A stretch of 64,000 nucleotides of DNA, taken from Galeruca laticollis. Taxonomy: Eukaryota > Arthropoda > Insecta > Coleoptera > Chrysomelidae. A program made the position numbers and the translations under genes. Position 1 is the first letter of the stretch, and every line of letters begins with the position of its first letter. The notes beneath the pieces are model-generated. The model was not told the origin of the DNA. It saw only the letters and a list, made by a program, of their open reading frames with translations, and made no database searches. Shown piece by piece: positions 45,545 through 56,068 of the stretch. Where the stretch lies: positions 91,515,394-91,579,393 of the forward strand of contig OY998184.1 of NCBI GenBank assembly GCA_963921935.1, written 5' to 3'.

Positions 45545-45838
45545 AATTATATTGTTATTTTTTTAATATTATTATTTTTATTAGTCTATTTTATTTATTT
45601 CAGAAGAATGTTACCATATTATTTTATACAATTTTATTATATTATTATGGTAGTTTATATTTTACTCTATTTATTCATATCTGTCCGGCTAGCTAACATT
45701 TTAACGAAAATAAATTTTTGAATGTGATTAAATGAAGTTTTATATTTTATTTGACTCCCCCGGTATTTTACCTTATGTTGAGTAACTCTTATCTCACAAT
45801 GGGATAAATTGAAAATCCTTCTGCAAACAGTGGCGACA
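45545..45838 (-). repeat. Possible 5' LTR of Gypsy element 3
   Basis: On the minus strand it starts TGTCGCCACTG and ends just before the primer-like site. No second copy exists in the window, so the LTR call rests only on position and the TG start. Confidence 0.35.
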
Positions 45839-47597
45839 CCTATTTGTGAGAGGTATAAGCAACAACCAATGAGATCAAAATACAGCAAGTAATCTTTATT
45901 TTTTTTAACACAATAAATTGAAAAATACGTTGTTATTATTAAAATAAAACTTTTAAGGAAATATGAAAGAACCAAACTATACAATATAAAATTCAAATTG
46001 GAGCGTTTATATCCTATCTATGAGTTTAAATCAAACCTCCATGGTAGGTTCGTAGTTCAAAAGTACCATAGTTCTACTATCTATATTTTGGTAAAACTGT
46101 ATTTTATTACATTGTATGATTCATACAAAAAGTTGTGACACAGAAAACAGACCAGATGATAGAATGAAAAGTGCCCTCTTGTAGAGTATGAAATCTAATG
46201 CGACAATTACTGCAGCGGCTGTTATATGTAAATAGGTCGATGATGTAGATTTCTTAAAAAAAAGATTTACAGTTTCCATTTTTCGATACTGCTGCCATCT
46301 GGCGGCAAATAGAAGCCAATATTTATTCTACTGCCAGTACCTCGAAGGTAGTAAATTACATTAGATTTAAATTCTGAAGCTCAAACCACAGAACATGGTT
46401 CGAAATTTCAGAATTTGAATCAATGTAATTTACTACCTGCAAGGTACAACAGAAATATAGGTAGGTCTCAATTATACAATCAAAATTAAGAAAAAATGCA
46501 ATAAACTGCTATCCAATTAAATGCATGTTATTAACTGCCTTATTTTTGAATGTATAATAAATTTACAAGCTAAGTGTAGATGAAATAGAAAAACGTTTAT
46601 TTATAAATACAAATTTGTGTTTTTTATTACAGATACATTAAAAAATTTACAACAATTACATTAAAAATTATAGATACATATATTTTATTTTCTACCTAAT
46701 CTTAAAAGAATTATTACATTAACTGTTTTAAATCGAGGGGTAAGAACCACAACGACGTAACAGAAAAAATGCCATAATGAGTTATTAGCACTAAGTTACT
46801 TCAAATTACATCAAAAACTTTGTATCAGAACAACGTAATAGGCTGATGCCACGTGCTAATTCATGTTTAACGTAAAATTATTCTATTGTATTTCTTGAGA
46901 GCCAAAATAACGAATCAGTTTTTACGTTAAACACATTTTTAAAAATGTAATATAGTAATATCTCATTTGACGTAACAGAGTGTATCGTTCAATTAGAAAT
47001 TATCAACAAGTACGATTGAGGGCCTAATTGATGTATCAGTATGATACGTTAGTTGTCTCCTAATTTTATTTTCGTTTTACACGGTACTAATAAACGAGAC
47101 TACAGTGATACGTTATGTACGTTTTTATGATTTCTCCACCAATTCGTTCATTGTAATGCTGTATTGCATAGTATTGTTTGTATCCACGTGCTGCATTAAA
47201 CAAGCCTGTGCGAGCTAGTGCAACAGTTGTTACTATTAGCTGCAATCATTCAGATTGATTACCTATATTATTAGCATGGACAGGGCGGAGAAAATTTTGC
47301 AAATTACATTAGGCCACAATACTGCTGCAACAGCCTACCTATAATAATTTTGCATAAATTAATAAAAATTGAAGTAGAAAAGCTATATTACTACTACTTA
47401 TTAGAACGTTCATTGAGACTATGTAAACAAGTAAACGCCTAGGAAAAATAAAAGTTGGGAAGAAATTAATTTTTCAAAACTAAATTTGTTATTTTGAGTT
47501 TTAACAATTCAAAACTTATTCGTATGATCTGGTAACATAGTTACCATGTTTATTGTAATTGCTGACATGAGGGCATAGCTAAAAAGGCTCAATAGAG
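45839..47597. other. AT-rich intergenic stretch with one foldback
   Basis: Apart from the inverted repeat at 46337-46447, no coding frame, RNA gene or known element is visible. Several ACGTAA and TGATACGTTA strings recur around 46.7-47.1 kb, without clear order. Confidence 0.5.
46337..46447. repeat. Imperfect inverted repeat (foldback), about 42-bp arms
   Basis: GTACCTCGAAGGTAGTAAAT (46337 on) pairs with ATTTACTACCTGCAAGGTAC (ending 46447). The match extends through AATTCTGAA/TTCAGAATT to a loop of about 28 nt. Weaker pairing continues outside. It may be a small MITE or a hairpin transcript; it shares no sequence with the 23.7-kb and 58.7-kb foldbacks. Confidence 0.75.
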
Positions 47598-47801
47598 ATG
47601 GGATCAGCCATATACCAATACATAATTAATCATAACCACGGTAAAGAAATTACCATTATGTTTGACACCTGTGGCGAACAAAATAGAAATGATAATTTGG
47701 CTGCACTATTTCTGTATTGTGTGGAAAAATTCAATATTCCTGTGATCAACCAAAAATATTTTGAACCAGGACATATGAACAGAGGTAGTAGGTACATCTA
47801 A
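47598..47801 (+). pseudogene. Fragment of a transposon-linked ORF with DTCGEQNRN motif
   Basis: A frame of 67 residues contains KEITIMFDTCGEQNRNDNL and KYFEPGHMNRGS. The D-T-C-G-x-Q-N-R-N and P-G-H pair resembles a domain common in uncharacterised, often repeated, arthropod proteins (from memory, not searched). The frame leaves the family pattern after PGHM because it runs into a locally duplicated segment. There are no flanking exons I can identify. Probably a relic. Confidence 0.35.
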
Positions 47802-48242
47802 AAAAGTGTTAATTAGATAGATGTTAATATTTTTTGATTTGTGTACAATTCGCTTCCAAGTAAATTCTTTATTTGCTTATTATTAATAAATGGGAGCACC
47901 CCTTATATAAATACATTCATGAATAAAGTATGTCACTAGTTTACTAACAATCTATTAATACAAAAAAGAAAACTTTTGTTCCTGACACCCAATAACATTC
48001 TGTATAGTATTTAAATATCTACCTTTTCTCCAGCTTGATCCAGGCGTAGGATCCAAATATATATCTTCCATATGAACAGAGGTAGTAGGTACATCTAAAA
48101 AAGTGTTAATTAGATAGATGTTAAAATTTTTAGATTTGTGTACAATTCGCTTCCAAGTAAATTCTTTATTTGCTTATTATTAATAAATGGAAGCACCCCT
48201 TATATAAATACATTCATGAATAAAGTATGTCACTAGTTTACT
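47772..48242 (+). repeat. Direct duplication, 174 bp copies 297 bp apart
   Basis: Bases 47772-47945 (starting CATATGAACAGAGG) recur at 48069-48242 with a handful of substitutions. The first copy contributes the end of the ORF fragment above. The 123 bp between the copies are unique. Confidence 0.88.
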
Positions 48243-48891
48243 GGTTCAAAATATGTTCTGGTTTACATACACAGATACTATATTTTTTTTTTAGTTCCAA
48301 CCTACATTATAAAATAGAGTTCGTATTTAATCACTATAATTGTAATTATCAAAAGTAATAGTAATAGTAATCATGCAAAATGATACAGAAGAGGTTAGTT
48401 AATGATAACTTGAAACAGATTTAATTTATAGAAGTCATGTACTTAAAAACTGACAACTTATGAATGCTTACTGTGCTTTTTTAGTCACTGCAAATACCCC
48501 AATTATATATACTTATCTATGGTTATTAAAAACATCTCTTATATTCTGTTAAATTGGGTTCCGGTAGATCTTCAAATAGATATAGATTTTCAATTGAACG
48601 GAGTTTAGATGCACAACCTAAAAAATATAACATGATAAACACTTTTGATAGCCAAAATTTATCGACTCAAAAACCTTACAAAAATTATAGGAAGGGTTTA
48701 GGTGTCTGCACCGATTTAAAATGGAGTATGACATTTGTCCTGACCCACTGCGACCTTTGCAAAATATGTACAGTGAATTGTAGCTCTAAAAGGGTCAGCC
48801 ACAATAGTCAGCATGTTGCTCACAGTGGAGGGACGGAAGCTTCTTACTCACATTGAACCTAACCATCCTACATCAAATATGAGATACTTAC
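48243..48891. other. Intergenic stretch without a supported gene
   Basis: A plus-strand frame at 48554-48856 starts with TTG, not ATG, and has no recognisable motif despite several Cys and His residues near its end. I do not call it a gene. Confidence 0.45.
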
Positions 48892-49156
48892 TGGCAAGAT
48901 GTAGCGTTGGCAGTGCGTCATAAGTAAGGCCCCTTTTCGTACCTGTAACTTTACAACTTTTTTCAAAGTGTTCTTCACACACCAAGTACTTTTTATATAC
49001 AACGGAATACGTATCAGAATTCAGCGGACGTATATTTTCTAGCCACATTCCATATACTTTCGGATTATTTTTTGGAAAGCGATGCATTTTACCCATGCGT
49101 TTGTCACAACCCGGTACACAACATTTTCTTGTAGAGGGTTTCTAGTTTTCATCCAT
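48892..49156 (-). pseudogene. THAP zinc-finger domain exon with early stop
   Basis: The minus-strand frame starts at ATG 49156. It contains the C2CH THAP signature: CCVPGC, then 42 residues to CEEHF, with HRFP, the conserved Trp in MWLEN, and a C-terminal DALPTLH box matching the AVPTIF-type motif of THAP domains. A good splice donor GTAAGT begins at 48891, so this is a first exon. Codon 5 is TAG (49144-49142), between ATG and the first Cys, so this copy probably cannot be translated from that ATG; the internal ATG 49096 lies after the first two cysteines and would lose the finger. THAP domains bind DNA and occur in P-element-like transposases and host regulators. No downstream exon was recognised. 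Confidence 0.75.
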
Positions 49157-49821
49157 ATCTCAAAAAACACTATATAATTTGTCTATTCAAATAAATTAAC
49201 ACTGCAAACACAGATCATATAACTACTATTAAAAAATACTGTAAACACATGTGCTGTAAATATGATTATATATTTAAGTGAATCTTTGTTCCAACCGAAG
49301 TAAATACCGTTTTATTACCGTACAATCTCAGTAACGCAGCAAATTTGATGTAAATTACACAGCCTTATTATATTCACTAATCAGCAGGTCAACTGGGTTT
49401 GTATCGTAATTGTATGGTTTTTGTGTTGGTTGGAACAGACCTTTTTACTTCTATTTCTATTAAATCGTAATTCATGTCGTCACAAATTAGTGCCCAGCTG
49501 AATGCTCTTTCACACTGCCATCTTTACGATAATAGAGAAAAGAACAAACTATTATTTAAAGTTTTCTTTATTTTATAGGGCACTCTCTACTAGAAAATAG
49601 TATAAGTACAACTGCATTCAGCGCGCGGTGGCTGTTATTCCAAGTTTTTAGGTTTCAGCGGGAACGCCTAGCTTTTCATTCTATCATTGTCCGTATTTTG
49701 TGAGTTGTGACAAATGGTCACTTATTCTTATTAGTTTATTGCTTAAATTATGGTTTTATATGATCACTAATATTATATCATCGTGTGAAAGTTATAATAT
49801 ACACGTATGATTTATTTATTA
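49157..49821. other. Intergenic AT-rich stretch
   Basis: No open frame or repeat of note is visible between the THAP exon and the Helitron end. Confidence 0.5.
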
Positions 49822-49852
49822 CTAGCTGACCCGACAGACTTCGTCCTGTCAA
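49822..49852 (-). other. Helitron 3' terminus with hairpin and CTAG end
   Basis: On the minus strand GACAGGACGAAGTCTGTC can fold (GACA/TGTC, then a bulged G, then GAC/GTC with loop GAA), followed by GGGTCAG and the end CTAG. This is the termination signal form used in rolling-circle transposition. Confidence 0.75.
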
Positions 49853-50031
49853 AAAGATTTGTAATGTGGCAGTTTTTTTGCCTACGTATTTAAAAAAATT
49901 CTCCTGAACAGAACCGTCACCCTGGTGATAGGGCGTTGTGAATAAAAAATAATTAAATAAAACATATATAAGGATTTAAAAGTAAGTAATCGCTTTATTG
50001 TTAATCATGTGAATCATAATTATTATTATTA

Positions 50032-50593
50032 TCATTGTAGTGCTTTGTGGTATACGATGTTTTTTGTTTGATTACCTGGCGCATAGATAAACAAATCTGA
50101 TGGTTTTCCAACGCGGGAACAGGCAACATACAATTGACCATGTGAGAAACATGGGTTTTCTAAATTAATACCACAAACACTTAATGATTGCCCCTGGGAC
50201 TTGTTTATAGTCATAGCAAAAGCAAGCCGCACTGGAAACTGTAGTCGTTTAAACTCAAATGGCACATCAGTCGGAATCATTGGGATGCGCGGTATGAGAA
50301 CATCTTCTCCTTTATACTTTCCTTTGAGTATAGTTGCTTCTATCACATTGTTTAGTAATTTTTTTATCGCTAACCGTGTACCGTTGCAAAGACGCGGTTG
50401 GTTGATATTTCGCAACATTATAACCACCGATCCAACCTTTAATTGGAGATTGTGAGGTGGCAATCTTGTTATGTGCACAACGCAGATCAATTTCTTGTGG
50501 TGAATTGCCCATAAAATAAATTTGCAGGAATTTGTTGTCGCTATCTGACACTGGTAACAGTGAACCTGCTCTGTGATATATTTGCCCTTGTAT
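50032..50593 (-). pseudogene. Helitron Rep-helicase: exon 2 start fused to helicase C-terminus
   Basis: The exon begins after the acceptor TTTATTTACAG (51% T-rich tract) at 50594 and reads QGQIYHRAGSLLPV and KFLQIYFMGN, the conserved Helitron helicase-like N-terminal part. Near 50480 it is fused, out of frame, to the Pif1-type helicase C-terminus: PHNLQLKVGSVVIMLRNI, LAFAMTINKSQGQSL and HGQLYVACSRVG (helicase motifs V and VI), ending at 50032. The HUH nuclease domain and helicase motifs I-IV are missing. The deletion makes the gene non-functional. Confidence 0.82.
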
Positions 50594-50874
50594 CTGTAAA
50601 TAAAAAAAAATATTATGGTGTGGTATAAATTAATGGATTGTCAGTGATCAAACTTAAATAATATTTGATCTTAAAAAGTATATATTTAGTTTTAACTAAT
50701 ATCTATCAAATATAAAATATAATAAAAGTGTCACTGAAACTGAATCACCATATAATATGATGACTAAGTGATATATTAGTGATTAAGAAATTGAAGATTA
50801 GTGACACATCTTAACTTTGCTGACAGAAAATTTTGTTCGCTAAAATAATTATGAGTAACTGCTATAATACATAC
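50594..50874 (-). other. Probable intron in Helitron Rep-helicase gene
   Basis: 281 bp. The donor TTCAAG/GTATGT and acceptor ATTTACAG/ATAC flank it. Removing it joins MPTFK to IQGQIYHRAG, which is the continuous phrase expected in Helitron proteins. Confidence 0.72.
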
Positions 50875-51375
50875 CTTGAAAGTTGGCATAAAATTTTCCC
50901 GAACTACATTTGTTGCCCCAAATGAAGTCATTTGAAAGCAATTGTTATATTGTTGGATATGTGTCAAAAAGTGTATAGAATCTGTTCCTATTCCTGAAAC
51001 CAATGAGTACAATGGTTCTGGTGGTGGATCCAATGGTATCAATTTTACTTTACCATTTGCGCAACACAATCCATTGGCTTCGTTTTTGTATTTTAATGCC
51101 TTACAGTGTGAGCAAACCGAGTTCATAGAACCAATAACAACACATTGGTAGTTACTGTAGTCAATTGACACATCGTAACTGAAAGCAGCTCGATTCAAAC
51201 TTGCGCGATTATTAGTTGAATGTCGCCCTCTCGCTTCACGCGTTTGTGATATCCGAATTCTTTCACGTTCATTTTCGTCGTCACGTTCTTGTGCAGTACG
51301 ATTAGATCGGTAAATAGCTTGGTTTGTAGCATTTCTGGTTCTTCTACCTAAATTGCTTCGTCTTATAGGAGGCAT
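50875..51375 (-). CDS. Helitron Rep-helicase, N-terminal exon
   Basis: From ATG 51375 the frame encodes a basic start (MPPIRRSNLGRRTRN), a charged region, then CSHCKALKYKNEANGLCC (a Cys-His zinc-binding-like segment) and FQMTSFGA, all typical of the N-terminal part of insect Helitron proteins. The exon ends at the donor after FMPTFK. It is open by itself but part of a gene with a large downstream deletion. Confidence 0.8.
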
Positions 51376-51854
51376 ATCAAATATAAATTATTTTTTCACT
51401 AATCACGAACTAAACAAACACTAACTAAGTAAACACTCTGCACAAAACACGATATACGAATTTGTTTCGTGTATCAGTTGACAATTAAACTCCTCCAACT
51501 ATGTATTCTGTGCTCCAACGCACACACGCACATTGTTTTGATAGATATGATCTTTGACGTTAGGAACACACCTACATTGCTTAGACAACAGTGAGTGCTT
51601 GTAATTTAATATGAACTTTATACCATAGCAATGAAGCTCAAATTGACTACGTTTTAGTTACAAACCATTTGTATGGGAAAAAGAAAAGGGCTATTTTTAG
51701 GGTTTTTCCAGCAATAATTCTAATTTTTCTCGCCGTAAAAACCATCCTTGAACTTCAACGAACATTTTAAAAAAAGATTTGGCCAAATTGGTCGAGGCGT
51801 TGTTGAGTTATGCGCTTACCAACACATTTTGCGATTCATTTTTATATTATAGAT

Positions 51855-51985
51855 AGGTTTAATAATTAAATTAAACAATCCTGACTAACAATTAACTTTA
51901 TTAATTCTAAGTGTCAAGTGACAATCAGTTGTCGGCATTACCACCACTATTGCCAACCGTTATTACCAAATATCACTATACAACA
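51855..51985 (-). repeat. Partial 3' LTR of Gypsy relic 4
   Basis: On the minus strand it starts TGTTGTATAGTG directly after the polypurine tract and contains AATAAAG. It stops at the Helitron boundary (51853/51854). Whether the rest of the LTR lies beyond the Helitron at 49821 could not be seen. Confidence 0.55.
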
Positions 51986-51996
51986 TCTTCCTCCTT
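51986..51996 (-). other. Polypurine tract of Gypsy relic 4
   Basis: On the minus strand AAGGAGGAAGA lies just upstream of TGTTGTATAG, the first bases of the LTR. Confidence 0.7.
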
Positions 51997-52018
51997 AAGT
52001 AAGTTAATTGACACATAG

Positions 52019-52531
52019 TTAATACAATACAAAATCCTTAAACTTAGATGGTTTTTTGCAGACCCGCTTTTCGAGCGACTCTTGTTCAGGGCTCTGAACA
52101 ACAGGCTCGTCACACTTATTTTTTAATTCTAAGTTATCATCAGCTAAAGTAGAATACAGTTTTTCTGTTTCATTACTATCACTATTACTACAATGACCTG
52201 TGCTATTAGGACTATTTTGAATTTGTTTATTAGTTATCGAAGGTTTTAAATGTAAGGTATTTCTTCTTAAAATATTATTATTTTCATTAGACACATAATA
52301 AGATCTGGGTGTTTCAGCTTCTGCAATTATTTTGCCTGGTACCCATACCTTGTCTTTGATAACAACATTTTGACCTGGACAAAAATCAACATTTCTATTA
52401 ACTGCTGACTTATCAAACTGAGCTTTATACTTTAGCTGTGATTGTAAAAGTTTGTCCTTTACATTTGTTTGAATTTTAGGCTTCAATTTGCACAAAGAGG
52501 ATGGAAGCTTTGTACGTAATAACCTACTCAT
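52019..52531 (-). pseudogene. C-terminal tail of pol (integrase end), Gypsy relic 4
   Basis: This frame of 170 residues starts at the deletion junction (RLLRTKLPSSL, a phrase found near the end of Gypsy integrases). It contains FCPGQNVVIKDKVWVPGKI, the integrase C-terminal SH3-like part, and a Ser/Asn-rich tail. It has no catalytic residues. It overlaps the end of the protease frame by 8 bases, so the deletion joined the two out of frame. Confidence 0.75.
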
Positions 52532-53057
52532 TATTATTTTTTATAAATTCATTTTTGCTATTTATTTTTAATGTGTCTATTTTACTATTTGTTATTTTCA
52601 CAAGAAGATTAAATTTTTTACATACCCGTAGTCCTAAAATAGGCATTACATTTTTATTTACTACAGCAAACTCTACATCACCTATACTATTATTTATTTT
52701 ACAACTTAGTTTTATGTTACCTAGGGGCTTGATTTTTTCTCCTCCAAAGGCTTCTAACAGCCCTCTGGACTCTCTTAACAGCTGATCATTACCAACAATT
52801 TTCTTAAAAGTTTTGAACGGAAGGACATTGACTTGTGCACCAGTATCCAGCTTAAAATTAATTTTATGATTATTTATCTCTACATCCTGGGTCCAAATAT
52901 CTTCTCTGCTGTGAGTGCAAACAGTATTTACTGTGTCGTTTAATGAATGAACTTGGAAGAGTTCAGTAATATCTTCAATGCTATCTTCTTCTTCAACATT
53001 AATTTCTTGTACATTTTTATTATTGTACATTTGATTTTTGGTACTTCTACAGCCCAC
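52524..53057 (-). pseudogene. Retropepsin region of Gypsy relic 4
   Basis: Open frame with FKLDTGAQVNVLP, the aspartic protease active site D-T-G, then GLRVCKKFNLL. Upstream, in the same frame as the gag end, lie two zinc knuckles: CKKC...C and CKNCKKANHFAVGC. The reverse transcriptase that should follow is missing; the frame ends KNNNE at the junction with the integrase tail. Confidence 0.8.
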
Positions 53058-53667
53058 TGCAAAATGATTAGCTTTTTTGCAGTTCTTACAATATTTACCA
53101 TAAGCAGGGCATTCTCTGGGCCCATGTTAATAATTGCACTTTTTGCAATGATATTTTAGTTTCTCATTTCTGTCATCTTTTAATTCATCTATATGATTTT
53201 CAACATGAAGACTTTTTACTTGTTTTTTACTTATTTCTGCGGCTTGACAGGTTTTAATTGCATCATTTAATTTTAAGTCTGCCATTCTCAATAATCTCTC
53301 TTGTAGCTCTCTGGAGTTTACGCCTAAAACTATTTTGTCTCGAAGCATTTCATCTTCTTGTTCTTTGAATTCACATGTTTTTACTAAGGTTTTTATGTCT
53401 CTTAAGAACACTGCGAAGTCTTCATTTTCTTTCTGAATTCGTTGATGAAATATGAATCTCTCAAATATTACATTTCTTCTCGGATTTACATAATCATCAA
53501 AAGCTTTTATTATTATTTCTGGCTTTTTCTCATCCTCTTCATTTAAATTGAATGTATTAAAAAGATCTAGTCCTTCTTCGCCAAGGAAGTTTAATAGGAT
53601 TGCAGCTTTTACTTCAGGGGTTTTGGAATTGTTGCCAGATGCCGTCATGTATATTTCATAGTAGTCC
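53058..53667 (-). pseudogene. Gag of Gypsy relic 4, 5' truncated, one stop
   Basis: The minus-strand frame reads YYEIYMTASGNN, KAAILLNFLGEEGLDLFNTF, FIFHQRIQKENEDFAVFLRDI and KIVLGVNSRELQERLL, a Retrotrans_gag domain. It reaches the zinc knuckle CKKCNY, where a TAA (53129-53127) interrupts it; the same frame then continues HGPRECPAYGKYC to the next knuckle. The N-terminal 20-40 residues are lost at the junction with the LINE. Confidence 0.8.
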
Positions 53668-55233
53668 TCCCGACAACGCCGCAGCAGTAGAAAAACACCC
53701 AAATCATCCATCAGACAAATTTACGACGAACCCCTTCAACACACACCCTACAGACAAAAAGACCATCCCATTCAATACTGTTCTGACACCCAACAATTCA
53801 TACTCAGATCCCAACAACTCTCTCAGTAGCTTCTCGATTCTCCCGATGCTTACACTCCTCCGAAACCGAAAACATCCAACCTCTGCGAGAAAGAATTCCC
53901 TCTTCTCTCACCAGTTACTTCCAGCACCACCTCACACGCTTCCAACAAAACCCACCACTCCTCAACACCTTCCCCTCAGAACCCACCAAACACAATACCA
54001 CGCTACCTACAAAACACAGACTACACAACACCACGCTACCAACGAAACACAGACTATAACCCACAAACCCCATACACATCCTCAAGAAGGTCTTACGCTT
54101 CCTCCGTAAGATCCCAATCCCCAACACCTACACTCACACGACAACCAACTGCCTCCGACGAGGATGGCTTCACCCTCGTCGGTAAAACCAAAACCCGACC
54201 ACCCACACCTACCAACATTCCTGCACCAACTCACACCATCAACGACACACCAATTCAAACCCTGAACCTCCGAAACCTCCCAACCCAATACGCCACTCAA
54301 AAAGCCCTTTTCACCCTACTCAACACCTTCGAACTCCTACACGGCCATGTCCTCTTTCTCAAGGTAAATTTCAACCGCACCGCCCTTCTCAAAACGTCCT
54401 CCCCAAAGTCAGTCTCAACTATTCTGAGACAAATCCATAACTCCACTGGTGACAAAAACATCATCATCAACGTTCTTAACTCAACAGAACGTCCACCACG
54501 TCCAGCCAACAAAACCCTCATACCCACCTACTCTTTTGTCTGCAGGAATGTAGACACCACTGTCAGCCCCGAAGAATTTGAAGAAATTCTTCACAATAAA
54601 CAAATCCCCTTTCTCAAAACTTGGCGAATCGTGGCCAAAGCCACCAACAAACCCACTTCGATGCTTCGCATCGTTACCACCTCCGAAGCCCACTACCACC
54701 AGGCCCTAACCTCCGGCCTCTCTTTTCACGGCCTTCCACATCGATGCGAGCCATCGAACACAAATCCACTCCCCCCAGTGCCCAAATATTGCAGTCGATG
54801 CACCCAAACCGGACACTCCTCCGAATCTTGTCGGTCTAAACCGATATGCCCCTCTTGCGGCCAAACAGGCCACCGAACCGAAAATTGCCCCAAGTCCGGC
54901 ACTCCTAAATGTACCAATTGCGGTGGTCCACACCCCGCTTTCCACCCTCGCTGCCCCCACAGGCTATCGACACCTAAAACCCCCCAAGAGACCGCATCAG
55001 TCACCCTCGAAAAGCCACCCACACCTTACGACCTCTCAACCGACTCTAAAATCCTCATCGAAATACTCACCGTCACACTCATGAATGCCATCCCCAACTC
55101 GAGAGATGTCATAGCCGAAACACTTCGCCACTTAATTCCTTCCATTTATCGACACAACTGCTCTGTAACAAATATAGGCAGGCGTGCTCACTTTGCTTTC
55201 ACTCCCATCAGGAGTGAAAGCGATCCAAATTGA
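53668..55233 (+). pseudogene. Non-LTR (Jockey-like) ORF1 with zinc knuckles, one stop, ORF2 absent
   Basis: The plus-strand frame is GC-rich compared with its surroundings and runs to TGA 55231-55233. A TAG at 53827-53829 interrupts its 5' part. Residues include DEDGFTLVGKTKTR, TWRIVAKATNKPTSMLRIV and HRCEPSNTNPLPPVP, then three Cys-His clusters: CSRCTQTGHSSESC, CPSCGQTGHRTENC and CTNCGGPHPAFHPRC. The order is that of ORF1 of Jockey-clade LINEs, which binds RNA. No endonuclease or reverse transcriptase follows; the sequence leaves coding within 30 bases after the stop. So this is either a 3'-truncated copy or a gag-only element. The 5' end adjoins Gypsy relic 4. Confidence 0.78.
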
Positions 55234-55770
55234 TCCGCGAGCCCCATCCACCCCGTCGGTGCTGCAGGTTTTTCACGTTTTTTCCTGTAACATAGTGAAT
55301 TTATTCACTAGCCAAATGGGCCGACGCACGACGAAGTTTTTGGATTTAAAGATTGTTATTCGGTACCAGCTCACTCATTACAATATTAAAATCTTAAATT
55401 TCAATATTTTAATAAACAAATAGAAAATTTACTCGATATACAAAAACTTTTGATTTTTTCAGAATTTCATATTCAAGGTTCCACACCACACATAAACACA
55501 CCTTTTAACAATTCCTCACCTCAATTCCCTCAAAATTCCATACACCTTTAAAAGCACATTTTCTAGACACTTTTAAACAAATCTTACTAGACACCTTTTA
55601 CCCCTAACTCAGTTTCTCGGTCAACGCGCACAAAACCACCCAACACACCTCCCAACCAGCCCTGAAGAGGAAACAAATCCTATAGCAGGGCACCCAAGAA
55701 AAGTTCAACTCATCCAAAAACATTCCACCCAACAGAATCTCACACGAACTTCTCTCTCTCTCTCTCTTCA
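55234..55770. other. Non-coding stretch after ORF1
   Basis: No gene is visible. It starts with a short GC-rich part (ATCCACCCCGTCGGTGCTGC), then turns AT-rich, then becomes C-rich with a TCTCTCTCTCTC run near 55754-55767. Confidence 0.5.
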
Positions 55771-56068
55771 GTCAGGAGCATTCGCCTCCGGGCAGTCGAG
55801 TTAACAAGTCATGTCCAGCCATCCAAGAAGACGCTACGCCTACTATGACAACGCGCTTTAGGCCAAGCACCTAAATTACATACAGTGTCATCCTAAATTC
55901 AGTGGTGTATTTAATAGTGAACTTTTACCCATAAGTGGGCAATTATTATTTATGAAACGGGATTGCCCACATATCCCTTTAGTAATTTTGTGCCGTGTTT
56001 AGTTAGAGCGAATACAGGGTGTACGCTAACTACATATACGAACAAAATTATAAACAATAATAGATATT
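55771..56068. other. Possible 5' end of a non-LTR element upstream of hairpin repeats
   Basis: CAGTCAGGAGCATTCGCCTC near 55770 and CGGGCAGTCGAG at 55788 resemble the start and downstream promoter segments of insect LINEs. The hairpin repeats and a short ATG frame follow. This is a guess from position and composition. Confidence 0.25.

Larger units (their letters stand above)
40471..45838 (-). mobile_element. Ty3/Gypsy element 3, minus strand, 3' LTR not found
   Basis: On the minus strand the order is: a possible 5' LTR (45838-45545), a primer-site-like sequence, a broken gag (45458-43803) and a long open pol (43812-40471). There is no env. The downstream end shows no polypurine tract or LTR, so the element is probably 3' truncated. 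It is distinct from the two errantiviruses in sequence and in lacking env. Confidence 0.85.
49822..51853 (-). mobile_element. Internally deleted Helitron, minus strand
   Basis: On the minus strand the element starts TCTATAATATAAAA after an A (51854) and ends GGGTCAGCTAG before a T (49821). This gives the Helitron pattern of 5'-TC, 3'-CTRR and insertion between A and T, without target duplication. A hairpin GACAGGAC-GAA-GTCTGTC lies just inside the 3' end. Inside are the N-terminal part of the Rep-helicase and the C-terminal end of its helicase, with everything between deleted. The element is 2.0 kb and cannot move on its own. Confidence 0.88.
51854..53667 (-). mobile_element. Ty3/Gypsy relic 4: gag and protease joined to integrase C-terminus
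   Basis: On the minus strand, gag is cut at its 5' end at about 53667, where a plus-strand LINE begins. It is followed by protease and then directly by the integrase C-terminal region. Reverse transcriptase, RNase H and the integrase core are missing. A polypurine tract and the first 120-130 bp of a 3' LTR end at the Helitron insertion. The element has lost both ends. Confidence 0.82.

Noticed and set aside
45667..45996. 109-residue minus-strand frame
   Set aside because: It overlaps the proposed 5' LTR and primer-side region of Gypsy element 3; more likely non-coding LTR sequence.
48554..48856. 100-residue plus-strand frame with several Cys and His
   Set aside because: It starts at TTG, has no recognisable zinc-finger spacing and no coding context.
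54082..55022. Minus-strand Gly-rich frames opposite ORF1
   Set aside because: They are antisense shadows of the GC-rich ORF1; the zinc knuckles are on the plus strand.
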